This document shows, one piece after another, positions 9,666-21,486 of a stretch of 64,000 bases of DNA. Position 1 is the stretch's first letter. The number at the start of each line of letters is the position of its first letter. Source of the stretch: Arion vulgaris. Its lineage: Eukaryota > Mollusca > Gastropoda > Stylommatophora > Arionidae. The notes beneath the pieces are model-generated. The model made no database searches. It was not told the origin of the DNA and was given only the letters and a program-made list of their open reading frames with translations. Position numbers and translations under genes: made by a program. Where the stretch lies: contig CM036755.1 of NCBI GenBank assembly GCA_020796225.1, positions 59,756,652 to 59,820,651 on the forward strand. Reading direction: 5' to 3'.

Positions 9666-12600
9666 CCCCTGTTTCCAACGTAGGCGTCGCCCCACAGGGG
9701 GCATTTTATCGTTTAGGGGGCAATGGACAGTTGGGAGTTTAACTAATGTTCATGATGTTGTAAAACCGATATACTGACTTTGGATGTCTGTTTACAAAAC
9801 GACTGTTGTTTTGACAATCACTTTACTAAAGTTTAAAATCTTCAATAAATGGAAAGAAATTTATATCTAGGTACATTTTTATCTCCTTTAACAAAGCTTT
9901 GAAAGCATGGACAGCACATGTTATTGTTTTTAAAATCGAGTCATATTTTTTTAAAACTGAAAGTGTCCGTCATTTCAAACTTGTCCTGAAGTCCAAATGA
10001 TTTATATAGTGCAATCTTTAGTATGTAATAGTTTTGGGACAGAGCCACGCATATCATATTTCCGCATAGAAAGCAGGTCTGAAGTTTGATTTTTGGACTG
10101 TTAGGAGAGGGGAAAAGAAACCAAAAACATCAAGGTGGTTTGACTCAAAAAAGGGGGCCATTAGTCTGATTACCAGAGTAATGGATACTCGGCAGCTGGT
10201 ATAAGGTGTCTTAGAGTACAATTTTGTAGTTGTATAGTTAACGAAGAAGCATTTATATATGGATTACAGTAGAATATCATGAAATCTTTTTTTCCATGTT
10301 TAGCAACAGATTGAGAAGGCGTGGTTGGGACATACATTTTTAGACAATTAAAGAAGAATGTCGATAGTCGAAGTCAAATGAGTCTTTTCCAAGAGAGCAG
10401 ATGTGGGAAATCGCAGTCCTGAGAACAAAGTTTTGAAATAGTAAAGTAATAGAATATTGACCCATATATACAAGATTGAATTTAAGAAGAGGGAATAATA
10501 GGGGATAGAGAGCCAATACAGAACAGATATGAGGTAAGGAATAAAAATAGAGAACTAGACACAGAACAGCTAAAGTACAGGACTGTTGGGCCAGATTATA
10601 CGAGAAAAGCAGAAGAGAACCAAAGATCACGAGGTATAACTATTGAGTTGGGAATTTATCAGAGTTTTAATAGAAGAGAACACCGCATACTTTTCAGAAG
10701 AGCAGATATGATCACATAAATGTGAGTATAAATATTGTTAATGATTTAAAAAAAATTTCCCAAATAGTCATGCTATTATAATCGAATTTGCTCAAACGTA
10801 TATCACCTAATGTGAAATATTACTATATTAATGTATTCCAATTAATGTCTTTACGCCAACATTTTAACCAACGAATCAATAAAACGAGATGTCTTGAAGA
10901 GCATTTAAGGGCGAAACATGGGTTCATAATGTCAAATTTGAATTACTTTTCAAACTTTAAAGACAGATTTTGAAAAGAACAACATTAAAGTCCCTGTTTA
11001 CTCCCTATACTGCAACTGTCAATCGAAATTGGTGTGGCTAGTTATCAAATTTCCTTATTTCAGCTAAATGGGAAAAAAATCATACTATAGGAGAGAATTT
11101 TATCAAACCATCAATATCATCATTTCTTAAAACGGTTCTGGAAAAAAGATGACAAAGAGGTGAAAGCTATGCCACTCAGTAACAATACTGTTAGCAATAG
11201 AATAGATGAAATGAGTGAAGATATTGAAATACACCTGTTTATAAGCTGAAAACAAGAACATTCTCAGTTGAAATGGATGAATCAACTTTGAGAGACATTG
11301 TTGATAAGTGGTATTGATAATTTACGCAAGATATATTGATAATGGGATTTTGAAGAAATGTTGTTCTGTAAATCATTAGAAATCTTACCTTCAAAGTTGT
11401 ATATAATAAGCAAAATTACTTATATGTCATAAATGTACAATGAAAATATAACATTTTGGCCGCAGATGGTACTAATAATATGATGGGCAGGAAAATGGTT
11501 GCTTAAAGTTGCTGAAAGATGAAAACTAGAAATGCTTTTTGTGCATTGTGTTATTACAGGGAAAATTTTGTAGCTAAAAATATTTCTGTCTGTTCAAAAT
11601 GAAGTACAAAATTTCAGTTATAAAGTGTATCAATGCTATTACAGCTAATGCCAAATGTGAGCGTCTTTCATGCTTTTTTGTGAAGAACAAAAGCAGCCCA
11701 TGTGAGACTTTTTCTTCACACTGAAGCAAGATGGCTCTGAAAGGAACTGCGTGACAAAATTTTATGAAACTATTTGATACTTTTAGTGATTTTTTAGGAA
11801 AACCTGAAATCAAGATCTGTTAAGGGTCGATAGTAAAGCATTTGTGAGTTATCTAGCCGATATCTTTGAAAAACAAAATATATTAAATAACCACCTCCAA
11901 GGAAAAATAAAACTCTTGTTGAGGGAAAAAGCTAGGTATTTTATGTTATTACCTTTATTGAACTATGTCAGAAATATATTTGAAAACAAAACAATTTGAA
12001 GAGTTTCATTGTCTAGAAATGTGAAGTGACTGATACCGCTATACTAATACTTGTTATTGTCGATCATCTAAAAATTTACGATGTTTTAAAAAGAAAGATT
12101 TTTAATTTGAAACAAATTGATTGGTAAAAATGTTAGTGGATTTGTCTATTTCAAATATGCAGTATCAAGGAGAACTCGCAGATATGAAAAATGATGAGTC
12201 AGTTAAAACTTATTTAATATAAAAGGAGCGACGGCATGTTTTGTGAGGAAACAGAAATCAAATATACAATTCAACCAAATGTGCAAGAAAACTTTTTACC
12301 ATTCCTATCTTCATATTTAACTTAATGGGGTTTTAGTGAATAACTGATTTCTGCTAAAAAGAAATTATTGAATATAAACAATGGGAGACTTGAGACTAAA
12401 GCTAACTAAATTGGAACCTAACATAAAATCTCTTTGCAGCTTCTATCAATCGCAAAGATCTCACTAATGTAAGTAATAAATAGTTACTAATAATTAAAAT
12501 AATATAGAAAATATATCATTAAAATTATATCATATTTGAATTTCTGTTATCCATTATATGTTTTGAAAATTTACTTACTGTTTTTCCAAACAATTTTAGT

Positions 12601-12739
12601 GTTTTCTTCCGAAAACCTATCATTTAAGTTTCCCAGTGAACAATTCAATTTTGGAAAATACAATTTTTGTATATGTTAAGAAGGGGGGCATGAATTTTTG
12701 AAAGGTTTTGGGTGGGGCAAAAAAAAAGGTTAAACACTG
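9666..12739 (+). mobile_element. hAT DNA transposon, near full length, dead
   Basis: The left end CCCTGTTTCCAACGTAGG and the right end GGTTAAACACTG are decayed versions of the inverted ends of the MITE at 36464-36746 (GTGTTTCCCAACGTGG and GGTTGGGAAACACTG). The sequence at 12530-12739 matches that MITE's right half for about 200 bp. The flanks are GTCTAGAC (9658-9665) and GTCTGGGA (12740-12747), an imperfect 8-bp match; the left one fits the nTCTAGAn preference known for hAT. The interior holds a decayed transposase. Confidence 0.7.
10788..12360 (+). pseudogene. hAT transposase pseudogene (ZBED5-like)
   Basis: Pieces in several frames follow the order of BED-finger hAT transposases domesticated elsewhere as ZBED5 or SCAND3. 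They are RCLEEHLRAKHG (BED finger tail), ASYQISLF, PLSNNTVSNRIDEMSEDIE, VEMDEST (catalytic-core DEST), INAITANAKCERLF, NCVTKFYET, DSKAFVSYLADIFEKQNILN, HLQGKIKLLLREKARYF, SNMQYQEELADMKNDESVKT. Many stops and frameshifts interrupt it. Much of the RNase H-like core between MDEST and INAITANAK is short or missing. Autonomous activity is excluded, but the order is unmistakable. Confidence 0.8.
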
Positions 12740-12845
12740 GTCTGGGAGAGAAAATAGGGAGGCAAGAGAGAGGAAAAGCTGGAAGAAGTTGTTGAAGACC
12801 TGTGCCCCGTTGGGATTTGGGAAAGGTGAAGAAGAAGATTTATAT
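12740..12845 (+). pseudogene. LINE tail relic
   Basis: It reads approximately REEEKLEEVVEDLCPVGI followed by a GAAGAAGAAG tail. This matches the end of the relic at 46005-46345 (KKSWKLFVGDLCSVGS). It starts exactly where the hAT element ends. Confidence 0.5.
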
Positions 12846-13112
12846 AAATGTTTTGTTAGCCCCTTGTCTAACCACCCAATCTGAAAGAACAAGAATATCA
12901 CTTTTTGTCTGCACTCTACCTTCAACCATCTGAAAAGAGGTCCATACCAAGAGAGAGAAGAGAAGTTGAAGAACTACAGAGGAAAGTACTGGAACCAATG
13001 AATATGATCAAAAAAATAGTGAGCAAGTATTTAGGTTTTCAGAAAAAAAAAAACTACCAATCACAGTGCTCACACAGAAATCTTTTGTTTCTTAGGGCAC
13101 TAATTGTTTGAC

Positions 13113-13473
13113 CAGCGTTTCCTAAACTGGGATCCGGGACCTAGGAGTCCGTAAGGTACTCACAGGTCATACAAGGCTTGAAAAATAGATCTTGGAATTT
13201 CAAACCTATAAATAAATTTAAAACATGTATAAAACAGGTAAACAGTTCTACTGAAATCAAGGTACCTGGACCAGACCGGAGTTTAAATGTCTGACAGAAA
13301 AAATAAAAGATTATTTAAAGTTTCCGCATTCTGAGAAAATAAGCTCAGCTTAACTGTTGTTGGAATAATAATACTCCATCGTTAGAAGATTTTACTATAT
13401 AAATTTTGAGGTCCGTGACACCAAAATGTATTTATAAAAGTGTCCACGGAAATCCATAGTTTAGGAACCGCAG
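13113..13473. mobile_element. hAT-type MITE
   Basis: Left end CAGCGTTTCCTAAACTGGGA; right end CATAGTTTAGGAACCGCAG, its imperfect inverse. The interior word CTGACAGAAAAAATAAAAGA is the reverse complement of a word in the MITE at 39124-39719, so the two are related in opposite orientation. No clean target-site duplication. Confidence 0.65.
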
Positions 13474-13783
13474 GTCCAGAGACGTGTTTTTTCAGCATAG
13501 TTCCCAGTATCATGGAGGTAACCCTCCAACCTCTCCCATTTCTATCATCAACTCTCATTTCATCAAACGTAATGCCCTAAAGAAAGTCAATGCTATTACA
13601 TTATAAAAAGATTCACGCTGATAATAAACACAAAGGAGGACTTAACTCATGAATCGGGATTATTTGATCAAAGACAAATAGGTTTGAGGTATAAAAAAAA
13701 AACAAGACAAAGATCAAAATTGAGGGGAAACTGTTTTTGATTTGTGCCCTTAGGCTGACAGGACTGAAGATAATAGAACTGAT

Positions 13784-13950
13784 TGTATTACATTTCACAA
13801 GAAGTCATAAACATCAGCAGAATTGTAGTAACACCCTGTATTACATTTCCCACATATTGTTATATATTCATCAGTATCATTGTAGTAAATTTGTATTACA
13901 TTTCCTCATATGAAGTCATACATTCATCAGAGGATTGTAGTATAAACCCT
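13784..13950. repeat. About 56-bp tandem repeat, 3 copies
   Basis: TGTATTACATTTC recurs at about 13784, 13839 and 13896, each followed by a CATA...TCATCAG...ATTGTAGTA pattern. Confidence 0.75.
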
Positions 13951-13984
13951 ACTTTCATAGCTGATATTTTAGTAGTTTCGCCTG

Positions 13985-14235
13985 TGTTGCCCGAGCTCGA
14001 AAGGAGCTAAGAATATAACACTGTGACCTCAAGGCATGTCGTAAGAAGAGACTAAGTGGGGGTTTGGGAAGCACCCTAGTAAATAAAATAGTCACAGAAA
14101 TCAGATGTTGGGGACTATTTGAAGGCATAACTGTCCAACTTTTAATCGCTCTTAGGCTCGGATCACATATACAAATCACAAAGAGTGGTTAACAAGTGGT
14201 CGATATGGAGTATTGAAGAAGAAGAAGAAGCTAGT
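13985..14235 (+). mobile_element. SINE-1 copy
   Basis: GAGCTCGAAAGGAGCTAAGA, core ATGTCGTAAGAAGAGACTAA, AAGCACCCTAGTAAATAAAA, ATCGCTCTTAGGCTCGGATC, CAAGTGGTCGATATGGAGTA, then (GAA)n. Complete by comparison with other copies. Confidence 0.88.
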
Positions 14236-14374
14236 GGTGTTTTCCGTGTTGGAAGGGAGCAGGTTGAGACAATCCAATAGTTACAAATAAATAAGTGTAT
14301 CATGGAAAAGTTTCATCCAAAATTCATTGTAAAAATGAATCAAATAAAATGTTTACAACTTGTTTTGAAAATTT

Positions 14375-14500
14375 TTGTTGAGCGTTTTGCCGACTGCATT
14401 ACAGCGCGGCTCCTATGCGGGGACCTGGGTTCAATCCACGCTATGGCAAGACGTTTTTTCTGTCGGGGGCATAAAGAAAACATCATACCCTGAACAGTTT
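14375..14500 (+). mobile_element. Possible tRNA-headed SINE fragment
   Basis: GCGGCTCCTATGCGGGGACC, then TGGGTTCAATCCACG (B-box-like), then GGGGGCATAAAGAAAACATC. The similar string AATTCAATCCACG, with GAAGGCCATAAAATATC, occurs at 21810-21855, so this may be a two-copy family. Confidence 0.45.
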
Positions 14501-14544
14501 CGAGGTGACAGCAATGGGCGATTATACTTTATTTAAAGAAATTC

Positions 14545-14795
14545 TTCTTCTTCTTTGTGTTCGTTCTTTACGACCAATTTTAATCACTCGTTGTGATATG
14601 TTTGATCCTTGCCAAGAACGTGTATACGTTGCACATTGGTTTGTGGCCCAAACGCATAGATTTTTAAACACGTTTAGGAACATGCATCCGATTTCACCCA
14701 AACCTCCTTAGTCGCCATTTTCGACAGTGTGGCAGGTAACAGTGGTTCTATTCTTTACACTCAAATTTGGGCCCTGGTAACCACTCGCGATTTAA
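14545..14795 (-). mobile_element. SINE-2 copy
   Basis: Reverse-oriented: CTTCTTCTTCTTTGTGTTCG (tail) at the left, TTGTGATATGTTTGATCCTT, AACGTGTATACGTTGCACAT, CCATTTTCGACAGTGTGGCA (mutated core), and GGTAACCACTCG (head) at the right. The core lost most of its GTCGTAAGAGGCGAC word. Confidence 0.85.
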
Positions 14796-14889
14796 AGTTC
14801 AATCTTCAGATATGCTATGTTCTCATTTGTTCTATAGACAACTATATATATATATAATAACAACATCTACGTCCATCTTATAAGGAATG

Positions 14890-15000
14890 CATTACTTACT
14901 TATAAGCAATGGAAAGCTACTGAACGTATGAGTGGTGCCTAGAAAATCAACTTCGTCTTCGTGTTGATTATGTCCTTAAAAGATATGGGCCCCGATTTTC
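14890..15000 (+). mobile_element. SINE-5 3' fragment
   Basis: AGCAATGGAAAGCTACTGAA, then CGTATGAGTGGTGCCTAG and CCTTAAAAGATATGG. Confidence 0.6.
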
Positions 15001-15485
15001 ATTTTCATTACATCAAAATTAAAGTTATCACATATTTCGAACCTTCGTCTCCTGATTCTATCAATTAAAAATATTTCATCAAACCAACCTTCAACTTCTA
15101 GTTCTGCTTTCCTTACAATTATTCAAAACTTACTATTCTGTGGTTTGACTTTTTTTATCCAGGATCTGTATTGGTTTAGATCACTGTCCTGACACTCAAT
15201 TGATGCAGCCCATATTCCAAATTCTAGATTCGTAGCAGTAGGACTTAGAGATAGTCTTAAGACTAACGATAGTCTGAGTTCTCATATTTAAATTTTGAAA
15301 GATTATTTGTATTATTTCTGGGTCTATTTGGGGTTTATTTACAGTGCTTGTCTTCGCTACAAAAGACTGATTCTGTAAATGTTATGCTACGATTTTCATT
15401 TCACATAGGGGGTATTTTCGGTCTCTTCAGACTCTCTGTTGGGTGAGGACATAAAATCGATGTTTAACGATCGCGATTTAGCAGT
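15000..15485. other. Unassigned DNA
   Basis: No recognised repeat or frame. GTCTTAAGACTAACGATAGT near 15253 forms a short imperfect palindrome only. Confidence 0.35.
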
Positions 15486-15489
15486 TTGG

Positions 15490-15660
15490 AATTACCCGTT
15501 GTTTAAGTGATGCCTGAGAGGCAGATTGAGAGATGTGTTTAATCAGCGAGCCACAGGAACCATCAGTATACATACTTTTGATATCTGTTGTGGGAGACGA
15601 GCACCTATGGGTCTGCCCGGAGTGCAATGACGTCAGCTTAGTAACCAATAACCAAAACCA
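15490..15660 (+). mobile_element. SINE-7 copy
   Basis: GTTTGGAATTACC..., AATCAGCGAGCCACAGGAAC, CATCAGTATACATAC, GATATCTGTTGTGGGAGACG, GAGCACCTATGGGTCTGCCC, GGAGTGCAATGACGTC and a CCAATAACCAAAACCAAT tail. It matches 43145-43365. Confidence 0.8.
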
Positions 15661-16040
15661 ATCATTTTTACAGTTTATTTTGTCCCCTATTTTTTTTGTG
15701 TCCTAGAGCTAGCTGTCTGTTATCATGGCTTGCAACTTAGTTTAAATTAGATCCAAATAGACAGTTTTGGAGGAAGTGAATATTAAGTCTCATGGCAACC
15801 ATAGCGATTTCTCATGTTATCTCACGATCCTTTCCCGCTATTAATTAAAACGAAAGAGGGATGGAGCTCCCTTTACCATCTACTCCATTTAAAAGCACTG
15901 ACCTTATAGCTGGTCTGGACATCCAGGCCACATACATCGATCGGTGTCCATTAATGGAAGCACTTGATTTATCCTAGATAAAGTTTATATATATATACTT
16001 AAATGTCTTGATGTACTTGGTACATTCATCTCCCCTTATA
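15660..16040. other. Unassigned DNA
   Basis: No gene, array or known family visible. Ends in a short (TA)n patch at 15990. Confidence 0.35.
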
Positions 16041-16044
16041 TATT

Positions 16045-16190
16045 TCTTTTTTTTTCGTTCTTGGACCAATTTAATCACTCTTGTGATATGTTTGATCTTT
16101 GCCAAGAACGTGATACATTGACATTTTTTAAAGGCCCCTAAACGCATAGACTTCTACACGTTTAGGACATGTATCTGATTTCAGCTAACC
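16045..16190 (-). mobile_element. SINE-2 3' half
   Basis: TTTCGTTCTTGGACCAATTT, TTGTGATATGTTTGATCTTT, GCATAGACTTCTACACGTTT, ATGTATCTGATTTCAGC; truncated before the core. Confidence 0.75.
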
Positions 16191-16395
16191 ATTATATATA
16201 TATATATATATAATAGAAGTCTATTACAAATAGTTAAGAGGTTTGCTTCTTGTTTGCTGTTTTGAAGGTTTTGGGTTCCAATCCGAACTAAGTCATTTGG
16301 TATTTTTTAGTATTTTCATTTTCAAAAAATAGCACTTCATATTTTGGTCATGTCCTGTCAGATGGGCAAATGAAAATCCTGGATATCCCCGTACA

Positions 16396-16605
16396 GGATG
16401 GGAGCCATCAACAACAGTAAACGAGTCGTCGATTCTAGACACTATTATACGTTCAGTAGTTATTTTTGCTTTCTGAACAGTGTGGACTACTTTCAGATTG
16501 TAAAAACCACGGGAACCAATTTGGGACAAAACTTGCCGCTGAGGAGTTTGAACCAGGTACACTTGAGTTGTGACGAGCTTTACTACACTACAGACTCTAC
16601 TTATC
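16396..16605 (-). mobile_element. SINE-5 copy
   Basis: GGGAGCCATCAACAACAGTA, TTATACGTTCAGTAGTTATT, TTGCTTTCTGAACAGTG, GAGTTTGAACCAGGTACACT (B box in reverse). Two overlapping open frames here are incidental. Confidence 0.75.
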
Positions 16606-16769
16606 CCGTCAGATTTCGTTAAGATTTTCCAGAGGAGATTTCCCATTGCAGTAGTATGAAAATAAAATTGTCATGTAGTCTATGTAGATCGTAGGAACTG
16701 GAAATACTTGTCACTTCCATTTAGGCCAAGTATGCAGGAAGTAGGAGGATCAATTTTTTGTCTGCCCTA

Positions 16770-17215
16770 TATAACGTCTGTCGCTAAAAGAACCACTAGT
16801 GGTTTCGTGACTTGAAATAGGGGATGCTCTCATGCCGAAGGCACCAGGTTTACTGACATTTGGGAAACCCTCTGAATATTTGTCCAGAGTTCACTAATTT
16901 CAGTGTAGGTGAGATGAGTTCTAGTCCTATCAGAGATGAACGATAAAACGTAGGTCCCGTGTTCAATTTGAGCAGTTAAAGAACCATTGAAAGTTCAAAA
17001 ATTTAAAAGAGCAGGATGGAAAAAAAGCTTCGCACAAAAGTTTAGAAAATATCTTCACCATCTTCAGAAATTACATAGGTATCTCGCCAGTGCTACAGAA
17101 TTGTGCACTGAAGCTGAGATCTTCCGTGTAAGAAAGAGACCGGACATACATGCTTTCACCGAAGTGCAATTATGGTGGTCCCATCAATCAACTAATCAAT
17201 CAATCGAATTAACCT
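16770..17215 (+). mobile_element. SINE-6 copy, full length
   Basis: The head with GGCACCAGGTTTACTG (B-box position) is followed by TTCAGTGTAGGTGAGATGAG, GAACGATAAAACGTAGGTCC, AAAATATCTTCACCATCTTC, GCTGAGATCTTCCGTGTAAG, AAGAGACCGGACATACATG and an ATCAATCAACTAATCAATCA tail. The open frame across it (16987-17244) is incidental. Confidence 0.8.
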
Positions 17216-17384
17216 ACTACCCTTTATATACTTGTGATAGCTGAACGCTCTACTCATTACACTAATCCGCACCATTATGTTTGTATATATTTCATAATTA
17301 ATTTTATTTTGGCAAGATTAATCTTTCTGGGGTGGCGTCGATACTTGACATCTATCTTTGACATCATTTACATGCAGTCGTTGT

Positions 17385-17388
17385 TATA

Positions 17389-17429
<41 letters not shown>

Positions 17430-17600
17430 AAAATAGCTTGTCCTGAGAGAACTTACCACTCAACAGTCCTTCGGATTGCCCCTCTCTCCTCATAGGCCAG
17501 ATGTCCCACCTCTGCAGCCATTAGTTAAATCCTGAATCCATCTTCCCCCATGGTCTTCCTCTTCTCTTTGCCGGTATACTCATTCAATGATGGTCATCTC
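17385..17600 (-). pseudogene. LINE 3' end with (GAT)n tail
   Basis: The (ATCATC)n run at 17388-17429 is the tail in reverse. Then AAATAGCTTGTCCTGAG and CAACAGTCC..., ...CATAGGCCAGATGTC..., AATCCTGAATCCATCTTC match 34350-34480 of the better copy. It covers only the last ~60 codons and the 3' UTR. Confidence 0.75.
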
Positions 17601-18420
17601 CAACCTTTGTGTTGTTATTACTACTATGCAAGCAATTATGACCTGTTGGTCTTGCAAAGTTTTCGTAAATTTCAATCTCAGTCTTAATTCTGGACTAGGT
17701 CAGATATGATAGGGTCACACATGAAGAGCGAATGAAGAGAACATGACAACCACCAGTGAACCAAGAGGTAGAGAGAAATCGTGGCGCTGACAGACATACC
17801 TAGAAAAATAGAAGTGGATTATAACAATAAGGACTTTTCGGGACCCAAAGGACAACGAAAGAAATTTAAACCTAGAAATACTTTGAGAAGATATTTGGAG
17901 GCATAGATTAACAAACGATATACATAAGAACTCAAGGGAGCTGCAGGAGATAGATAAACCTAATACGATTTGTGGAAAACCCACAAATCTTATATGGTCA
18001 GAGCGGATCAGATCAGATCTGGAGAAACCGATGGAGGCTGGGGGATACGTGATAAGGGGCGTTTGACAAGAACACGTATGTATGGTAAAGTAAGCAAGAA
18101 AATGAATAGTAAAAGAAACTAACAAAATCCAAGTATGGACTAGTCTTCTTCAGGGACAATACAGAAACACATAATGAATCCTAAATGAGCTACACCATGG
18201 ATCTAAAAAGAATGGTTACAGATGTAAAAAGTTTCATACTTACCTGACAGCCCGAGGCGAGGTCAAAACACGAAATGACGGGAACGGATTTTCCAGCCGC
18301 TACCGATAGGCCAAATGTATGAAGGGTGAAGATGAAACAGGGGGAGGCAACTTGCTTTGATATGACGCAGAGGAGGAGGGGGAGTAATTAGAGCTGTACC
18401 AACTTGAAGCAAAGCGTCAC
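17600..18420. other. Unassigned; 136-codon minus frame without motif
   Basis: The longest frame (17715-18125, minus) lacks a recognisable motif. On the plus strand, RKIEVDYNNKDFSGPKGQRK and KFKPRNTLRRYLEA can be read; this polar, basic stretch could be an unknown retroelement ORF, but I cannot name it. Confidence 0.3.
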
Positions 18421-18600
18421 ACCCACTTTCCCCCAAAAACCAATCTACCCATCAGTGTTGTCAGAGGATGAAGTGCGGAAGAGGATGGTGAATGGTGAGA
18501 GAAAAAAAGAAGACATGGCACCAGATCGTATTTTGCAGCAGTACCTGTGGGGTAGGAGCTGACAAACGTAAAGCCGAATAGACATGAACCCTATCCGGCA
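18420..18600 (+). pseudogene. Possible LINE reverse-transcriptase N-terminal fragment
   Basis: The frame SVLSEDEVRKRMVNGERKKD then MAPDRILQQYLWG resembles the LS-x-x-EV-x-x-x-x-x-x-x-x-x-x-K-x-A-PGPD region before RT motif A in LINEs, with the PGPD changed to AP-D. Short and isolated. Confidence 0.35.
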
Positions 18601-18819
18601 ATTTTGCAGAATAGAAGGCCCAGAAACGGACAACCCAGACCCAATGTCAGCTGGCTAGAGCTATAGTCACGAGTAATTACCAAAAATATGAGAGCGGAGC
18701 ACTCATAAATATGTAGAATATGAATAATGGTGTCAAGAGTGGCATGGTAGATGCATATGAAAGCTTCATGAGCAGTTGAGGCATATACTACATTCTCGTT
18801 TGAAGGCATAAGAGAGAGA

Positions 18820-19320
18820 GAAAAATTTAAAAATCAAAAATGTAACCAAATTTTCCAACTAACTGTCTACCTACAGAAATTATAAATTATCTTAAGGGAA
18901 ATACCATTAACAACATCAAACACGCAATCATTAAAATGTGCCGTCCAGTCGAAGGAGAAATTGATCTCCAGAAACCACTGTCATTTGAACTGATTATCCG
19001 TTCTGATGTTGACATATTTCATAGGAATTTCTCTGTATATTTCTGGTTCAGCCCATCTTTTGCAGTGTAATCTCTACCGGCCATTCATCATGGACAAACA
19101 TTATGTAATTAAGAATGCCATTTGAATACGTTGAATATGTTACTCACAATCCAGAAAGCAGTTTACTGTAAACGTGTTGACATTACAGTGTTCATATTTA
19201 AGAGTTTGTATAGATTTATTCAGTATTATCATTATCGTTATCATTATCATCATCAAAATATCATCCTCATCATCATCATTTGGCCGAAAACGTTTGGTTT
19301 CGATGCGCTCGTCCTAAATT
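18820..19320. other. Unassigned DNA with TCATCA patches
   Basis: Imperfect (ATT/ATC)n at 19225-19280. No frame or family I can name. Confidence 0.35.
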
Positions 19321-19352
19321 TGTAGGGGCTTTACGGGGCGAAAGTTCAGCTG

Positions 19353-19505
19353 TTCTGGCAAAGACTGTTCATATAACACAATAAGAATGTACTTGGCAAA
19401 GACTGTTCATATAACAACAATAAGAATATAATGGAAAGACTGTTCATATAACACAATAAGAATGTACTTGGCAAAGACTGTTCATATAACACAATAAGAA
19501 TGAGG
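19353..19505. repeat. 36-38-bp tandem repeat, 4 copies
   Basis: GGCAAAGACTGTTCATATAA, then CACAATAAGAATGTACTT, repeats from about 19357, 19395, 19432 and 19466. Confidence 0.9.
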
Positions 19506-19544
19506 AAAATGGTCGAGAAGAACAAACGAAACAAACAAACAAAA

Positions 19545-21170
19545 ATAAAATATCCCCATCATCATCGTCAACATATCTCTTGCCTCCAAGAACATAACGC
19601 CTTCTCCAGCCTGTTTTTCTTTTTCGCTTAGCGCAGAAACAAATGCACACCATTCTCCTTTTCTTGATCGACTCTGTATTGTGTTCCAGCTGTGTTTTCA
19701 TTCTTTCAGTTCTTTTCCTACTGTTCTCCTTCAGGTCATTTCGGGCCCTTTCCCTGCTTTTGTTCACCCTTTGGTGTCCGTCTCAGTCTGTTGTCTATTC
19801 CCAGGTGGAAGATGAGTTGGCTGTCCACCTGCCGTTTAAACGTAGGGGTGGGGGCTTATTTTGCTCCAGGGGCCCGACGAGTTCCTGGTGTCGTATCGGT
19901 GTTTATAGTATTGTCTTTATATTGGCCATCCATCTTTTTTCTTGGTCTTCCCTTAGCTCTAGTATCCGATCTCTTTTTTTGTATGCTGTTATTGGTGGTT
20001 GGTTGTATTTCATTCTCATTAAATGTCCAAACCACTGCATTTGTTGTCTTTCGATGTATTCGGGGTTGTTATGGGAAATTATGCCCAGTCTGCTTCTGAT
20101 GTCCCCCATTTCGTAGTCTGTCTTCCTAGTGACTCACTGCCTTCCCCAAGCATTTCCATTTCACATGTTTTGAGCTTTCTGTGATGTGTTGCTCAAGAGA
20201 CCAAGTTTGGCACTGGTAACAAAGTGTTGGTAGGAAAATACTTTTATCATCTGTCTTTCACCTCCATCTTGACTTGGGGTTGTAGTAATGGTGCCGCTGG
20301 TAGGTCACTGCTTTTTGACACCTTGTCTCTATTTCTCTATCTAGTTTTCCGCCCTCTGTAAAAATACTGCCTAAATATTTGAATTCAGAAAGTTGCTTTA
20401 CTCTAGTGTTATCTATTTGTATGTTTGCTTGACTTGGTGTTCTGTTGATTTTCATGGTCTCGGTCTTTTGTTTGTTGATTTTCATGTTGTACTTCTACAT
20501 GCTATTAGCAGGAATTCATGTGATGTTGTAGCTAATTTCATCTTCATAGATTAAACTTGTGTCCGCAAAGTAATTGTTGATTTGTTGTTTAATTGGTCCT
20601 CGGATCATTATCTATGTCATAGGGCTTTTCGCACTGTGTCTCTTTCACTATTCTGTCAATATATGTATTGAAGAGAAGAGGTGAGAGCACACAACCCTGT
20701 CTGACTCTGATTTTGTTTCGAATGAGTCTGTCATTCCGTCTGTTGTTCTTACCACACCGTGGCTATTTGTGTATATTGCTCTGATATTGTCTAGCAGTTG
20801 TCCCTTGATCCCATAGTTTTCAGTGTTTCCATAGAATACTTCTATCTATTCTGTCAAATGCCTTTTTTGATCGATGGGAATAAAAAGTGTAACTCTTTGT
20901 TATATTCTATTGCTTTTTCACTTAGTTGTCTCAGCGTGAATAGAGCGTCTGTGCATCCCAATCCTCTTCTAAATCCAAACTGTGAGGGGCTTATTTGGCT
21001 CATCGATGTGTCTTATGTGCTGTTCTAATATTTTTGCGTATATTTTACCAGTGTGGCTTAATAGTGAAATGCTCTGTATGTTTCTATTCTCTTTATTGCC
21101 TTTATTTTCCATAATGGGACTATTACTGAGCCAATCATCTGAACTTTTGTCCAAGTGCTGTGAATATTCT
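19545..21170 (-). pseudogene. LINE relic spanning RT to C-terminus
   Basis: On the minus strand, in order with frameshifts: RNIQSISLLSHTGKIYAKIL (RT motif around conserved SL..GKI..KIL), GCVLSPLLFNTYIDRIVKE-like text near 20690, MKINKQKTETMKINRTPSQA and VKQLSEFKYLGSIFTEGGKL (post-RT thumb; KYLGS is typical), then RQQMQWFGHLMRM and W-x-x-NI near 19920-20060. The active-site FADD is missing or destroyed. It is related to the plus-strand tail at 61074-61370. It lacks the N-terminal endonuclease. Confidence 0.75.
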
Positions 21171-21186
21171 ACAAATATCTCCACAA

Positions 21187-21360
21187 TGCGCAATAAAGGC
21201 AAAATATAAAAAATGACACGTATGCAGTGATACAATATCCCCAAAGACGCAATAAAAATATAGACACAATGACACGTATGCAGTGACGCAATATCACCAC
21301 TGACGCAATAAAACGCAAATATAGACGCAACGACACGTATGCAGCGACGCAATATCCCAA
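21187..21360. repeat. 55-65-bp degenerate tandem repeat, 3 copies
   Basis: GACACGTATGCAGTGACGCA + ATATC recurs at about 21213, 21268 and 21331, with GACGCAATAAAA between. Minus-strand frames here are array artefacts. Confidence 0.8.
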
Positions 21361-21486
21361 CCAGATGATTATATAACTGCAAGGTTTGTTATTTTCATGA
21401 AAGGCCAATCAATGTAAATTGTACAAATTTTGCACCAAGTTACATGCATGCATAAGCACAGTACAACATCATATGTTACACCAAAA

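Noticed and set aside
13113..13473. 8-bp target duplication for this hAT MITE
   Set aside because: Candidate flanks GTTTGACC and GTCCAGAG do not match; only the inverted ends and interior support the call.
17715..18125. 136-codon minus-strand frame
   Set aside because: No motif, signal or repeat; hydrophobic low-information composition and no neighbours in frame. Left as unassigned.
19643..20116. 157- and 135-codon plus-strand frames with membrane-like composition
   Set aside because: They are antisense shadows of the minus-strand LINE relic and are rich in F, L and S as antisense frames of lysine-rich coding DNA usually are.
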